Positions 61,952 through 64,000 of a stretch of DNA of 64,000 nt are shown here, piece by piece. This DNA is from Hyphomonas neptunium ATCC 15444. GTDB taxonomy: Bacteria; Pseudomonadota; Alphaproteobacteria; Caulobacterales; Hyphomonadaceae. How positions within the stretch are numbered: the stretch's first letter is position 1; each line of letters starts with the position of its first letter. The stretch covers positions 1,178,001 through 1,242,000 of the forward strand of contig NC_008358.1 in the NCBI RefSeq assembly GCF_000013025.1, read 5' to 3'. A program made the position numbers and the translations under genes. The notes beneath the pieces are model-generated. The model saw only the letters and a list, made by a program, of their open reading frames with translations, had not been told where the DNA came from and did no database searches.

Positions 61952-63616
61952 ATGGCCGGTCCCCAGATCGTTTACCACATGCAGGGCCTCACCAAGGCCT
62001 ATCCCGGCGGCAAGAAGGTGTTTGAAAACATTCACCTGAACTTCCTCCCGGATGCCAAGATCGGTGTGGTCGGCGTCAACGGCTCGGGTAAATCGACCCT
62101 GCTGCGCATCATGGCGGGCGTGGACAAGGATTTCTCCGGCGAAGCCTGGGCCGCTGAAGGCATCAAGGTCGGCTATCTCCCGCAGGAGCCAAAGCTCGAT
62201 CCCAAACTCACCGCGTTTGAAAACGTCGCCGCGTCCTGCCCGGAAAAGCAGATGCTCGACAAGTTCAACGAGATCTCCGCCAAGCTCGGCGAAGATTACA
62301 CCGATGAACTCATGGAAGAGATGACCAAGCTGCAGGAGCAGATCGACGCGGCCGATGCGTGGGACATCGACTCCAAGATCGAAATGGCGATGAACGCCCT
62401 GCGCTGCCCGGACAACGACGCCGACGTCACCACCCTCTCGGGCGGTGAAGTCCGCCGCGTCGCGATCTGCCAGCTCCTGCTGTCCAAGCCCGACATGATC
62501 CTGATGGACGAACCGACCAACCACCTCGACGCGGAAACCGTCGCCTGGCTGCAGAACTACCTGATCAACTTCCCCGGCTGCGTCATCCTCGTCACGCACG
62601 ACCGTTACTTCCTCGACGACATCACCAGCTGGATTCTCGAGCTCGATCGCGGCCGCGGCGTGCCCTTCCAGGGCAACTATTCGGGCTGGGTCGAACAGAA
62701 AGCCAAGCGGATGGAGCAGGAAGCGCGCGACGATGTCGGCCGCAAGCGCACCCTCGCCAAGGAACTTGAATGGGTCCGCTCCGGCCAGAAGGCCCGCCAG
62801 GCCAAGTCCAAGGCCCGTATCACGGCCTATGAGAAGATGGCCTCGGAGGCTGAGCGCGAGAAGGTGATGACCGCGCAGATCCGCATTCCCCCCGGCCCCC
62901 GCCTCGGCGGCGTCGTGCTGGAAGCAGAAAACCTCGGCAAGGCATTCGGCGACAATGTGCTGATCGAAAATCTCGACTTCAAACTGCCCCCCGGCGGTAT
63001 CGTCGGCGTGATCGGTCCAAACGGCGCGGGTAAATCCACGCTGTTCAAGATGATCCTCGGCCAGGAAAAACCCGATACCGGTGCCCTGCGCGTCGGCGAA
63101 ACGGTCAAGATCGGCTATGTCGACCAGAGCCGTGACAAGCTCGACCCCAACAAGAACGTCTGGGAAGAAATCTCCGGCGGCACGGACCTCATCGACCTGG
63201 GCGGCGTCTCGGTCATGTCGCGCGCCTATGTCGGCGCCTTCAACTTCAAGGGCACCGACCAGCAGAAGAAAGTCGGCATACTCTCGGGTGGTGAGCGCAA
63301 CCGCGTCCACCTCGCCAAGATGCTTCGCGGCAGCCACAACCTCCTCCTGCTCGATGAACCGACCAACGACCTCGACGTGGAAACCTTGCAGGCCCTCGAA
63401 GAAGGTCTCGACAACTTCCCCGGCTGCGCCGTTATCATCTCGCACGATCGCTGGTTCCTGGACCGTATGGCCACCCACATCCTCGCCTTCGAGGGCGACA
63501 GCCATGTCGAATGGTTCGAGGGCGACTTCTCGTCCTACCTCGAAGACAAGAAACGCCGCCTCGGCGAAGATGCCGTCAATCCAAAGCGCCTCAAGTTCAA
63601 GAAGTTCTCGCGCTGA
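61952..63616 (+). CDS. ettA: ABC-F translational throttle ATPase EttA
   Basis: A 554-residue ABC-F protein with two nucleotide-binding domains and no membrane domain. First Walker A is GVNGSGKST, second GPNGAGKST; signature and Walker B blocks are LSGGEVRRVAICQLLL/MILMDEPTNHLDA and LSGGERNRVHLAKML/LLLLDEPTNDLDV. Length and the linker KAKRMEQEARDDVGRKRTL match EttA, which gates the ribosome's first elongation step by energy state. ATG 61952 is the family start; an upstream in-frame ATG is rejected. Confidence 0.95.
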   Translation: MAGPQIVYHMQGLTKAYPGGKKVFENIHLNFLPDAKIGVVGVNGSGKSTLLRIMAGVDKDFSGEAWAAEGIKVGYLPQEPKLDPKLTAFENVAASCPEKQMLDKFNEISAKLGEDYTDELMEEMTKLQEQIDAADAWDIDSKIEMAMNALRCPDNDADVTTLSGGEVRRVAICQLLLSKPDMILMDEPTNHLDAETVAWLQNYLINFPGCVILVTHDRYFLDDITSWILELDRGRGVPFQGNYSGWVEQKAKRMEQEARDDVGRKRTLAKELEWVRSGQKARQAKSKARITAYEKMASEAEREKVMTAQIRIPPGPRLGGVVLEAENLGKAFGDNVLIENLDFKLPPGGIVGVIGPNGAGKSTLFKMILGQEKPDTGALRVGETVKIGYVDQSRDKLDPNKNVWEEISGGTDLIDLGGVSVMSRAYVGAFNFKGTDQQKKVGILSGGERNRVHLAKMLRGSHNLLLLDEPTNDLDVETLQALEEGLDNFPGCAVIISHDRWFLDRMATHILAFEGDSHVEWFEGDFSSYLEDKKRRLGEDAVNPKRLKFKKFSR

Positions 63617-63665
63617 ACCGGCCAAAGCGCCCCGCGCAATTGACCCGGACCGACACCCCGCTACT

Positions 63666-63704
63666 CTCCCGGTCACTGATCAGTCCCTGATCAGCGACCG
63701 GGAG
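63666..63704 (+). promoter_or_regulatory. Long hairpin overlapping the amidase ribosome site
   Basis: An 18-base inverted repeat (63666-63683 with 63687-63704, one mismatch, 3-base loop) lies just before the amidase gene. Its right arm contains the first half of the GGGAGGGGG ribosome site. It could shield translation, bind a regulator, or simply be the 3' structure of ettA. Confidence 0.55.
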
Positions 63705-63714
63705 GGGGCATCCC

Positions 63715-64000
63715 ATGCTACGCCACATCACCGCCGCGCTCGCCGCGTTCACACTCGCCGCCTGCGCCACGCCGGCACCCGCCCTTGAGGGAGCCGCGCC
63801 CGCCGTGCCCACACCGCCAAATTACGAAGCCGATGCCACGCTGGCACAAACCCTGCCTGAGCTCTCCGCCGCCCTCGCCAGCGGCGCGCTGACCTCCCGC
63901 GATCTCACCGCCGCCTATCTCGCCCGCATCGAGGCGGTCGACCGCGCCGGCCCGCGCCTGCAATCGATCATCGCGCTCAACCCCAACGCCCTCACCCAGG
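63715..64000 (+). CDS. Amidase-family lipoprotein, 3' end outside the window
   Basis: The first 95 residues of a protein. It opens MLRHITAALAAFTLAACATP, a signal peptide with a lipobox (LAAC), so it should be a lipoprotein. The mature start TLAQTLPELSAALASGALTS, then RDLTAAYLARIEAVDRAGP and LQSIIALNPNAL, matches the N-terminus of amidase-signature family enzymes. The catalytic Ser-cisSer-Lys triad lies beyond the window. A Gly-rich ribosome site precedes the ATG within a hairpin. Confidence 0.8.
   Translation, partial: MLRHITAALAAFTLAACATPAPALEGAAPAVPTPPNYEADATLAQTLPELSAALASGALTSRDLTAAYLARIEAVDRAGPRLQSIIALNPNALTQ

Overview
The window looks like chromosomal DNA of a high-GC alphaproteobacterium, most likely a relative of Hyphomonas/Caulobacterales. 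This is inferred from the strong G/C bias at third codon positions, the gene families present, and a perfect TTAA-N7-TTAA CtrA-type site. It is densely coded, with many 1-4 base start/stop overlaps. I see no tRNA, rRNA, CRISPR array, insertion sequence or phage gene.

Region 1 (1-16.7 kb) is mostly housekeeping: an oligopeptidase B (5' end outside the window), a DnaQ-like exonuclease, a MaoC hydratase, a class V aminotransferase-fold protein and a group III truncated haemoglobin. A pnuC/NR-kinase/GNAT operon follows, then icd, trmJ, crotonase and two acyl-CoA dehydrogenases around a shared palindrome, two coupled GNAT-like proteins and eda. The 0.8 kb gap at 4.0-4.8 kb holds palindromic repeats and a degraded-looking reading frame.

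Region 2 (16.7-42.8 kb) is accessory. A Wzx-type flippase (minus strand) is followed by a two-protein hybrid assembly line. The first protein is an NRPS with an N-terminal formyltransferase domain and an adenylation domain split by a luciferase-like monooxygenase. The second is a PKS (KS-AT-KR-DH-ACP-TE), with a translationally coupled membrane-anchored alpha/beta hydrolase after it. After a divergent FMN hydroxyacid oxidase comes an exopolysaccharide locus: outer-membrane beta-barrel, Wzc-like co-polymerase/kinase, glycosyltransferase, Wzy-like polymerase, SGNH esterase and acyltransferase 3. A small one-TM protein behind the CtrA site, galE and a family 2 glycosyltransferase complete it. The secondary-metabolite genes sit between the flippase and the rest of the polysaccharide genes.

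Region 3 (42.8-49.0 kb) is a six-gene minus-strand operon (DUF4129, DUF4350, MoxR ATPase, DUF58, SpoIIM-like, RDD), a recurring set of envelope-associated proteins built around a MoxR/vWA pair.

Region 4 (49.2-64 kb) is mixed metabolism: GMC oxidoreductase, aldo/keto reductase, free-methionine-(R)-sulfoxide reductase, a type-B carboxylesterase with a long Pro/Ala tail, a Cys/Met-metabolism PLP enzyme coupled to a GST-like protein, an alpha/beta hydrolase with His at the nucleophile position, a DUF1330 protein, a Nudix hydrolase coupled to a DPP-IV-type peptidase, a membrane protein, ettA and the start of an amidase lipoprotein cut by the window end.
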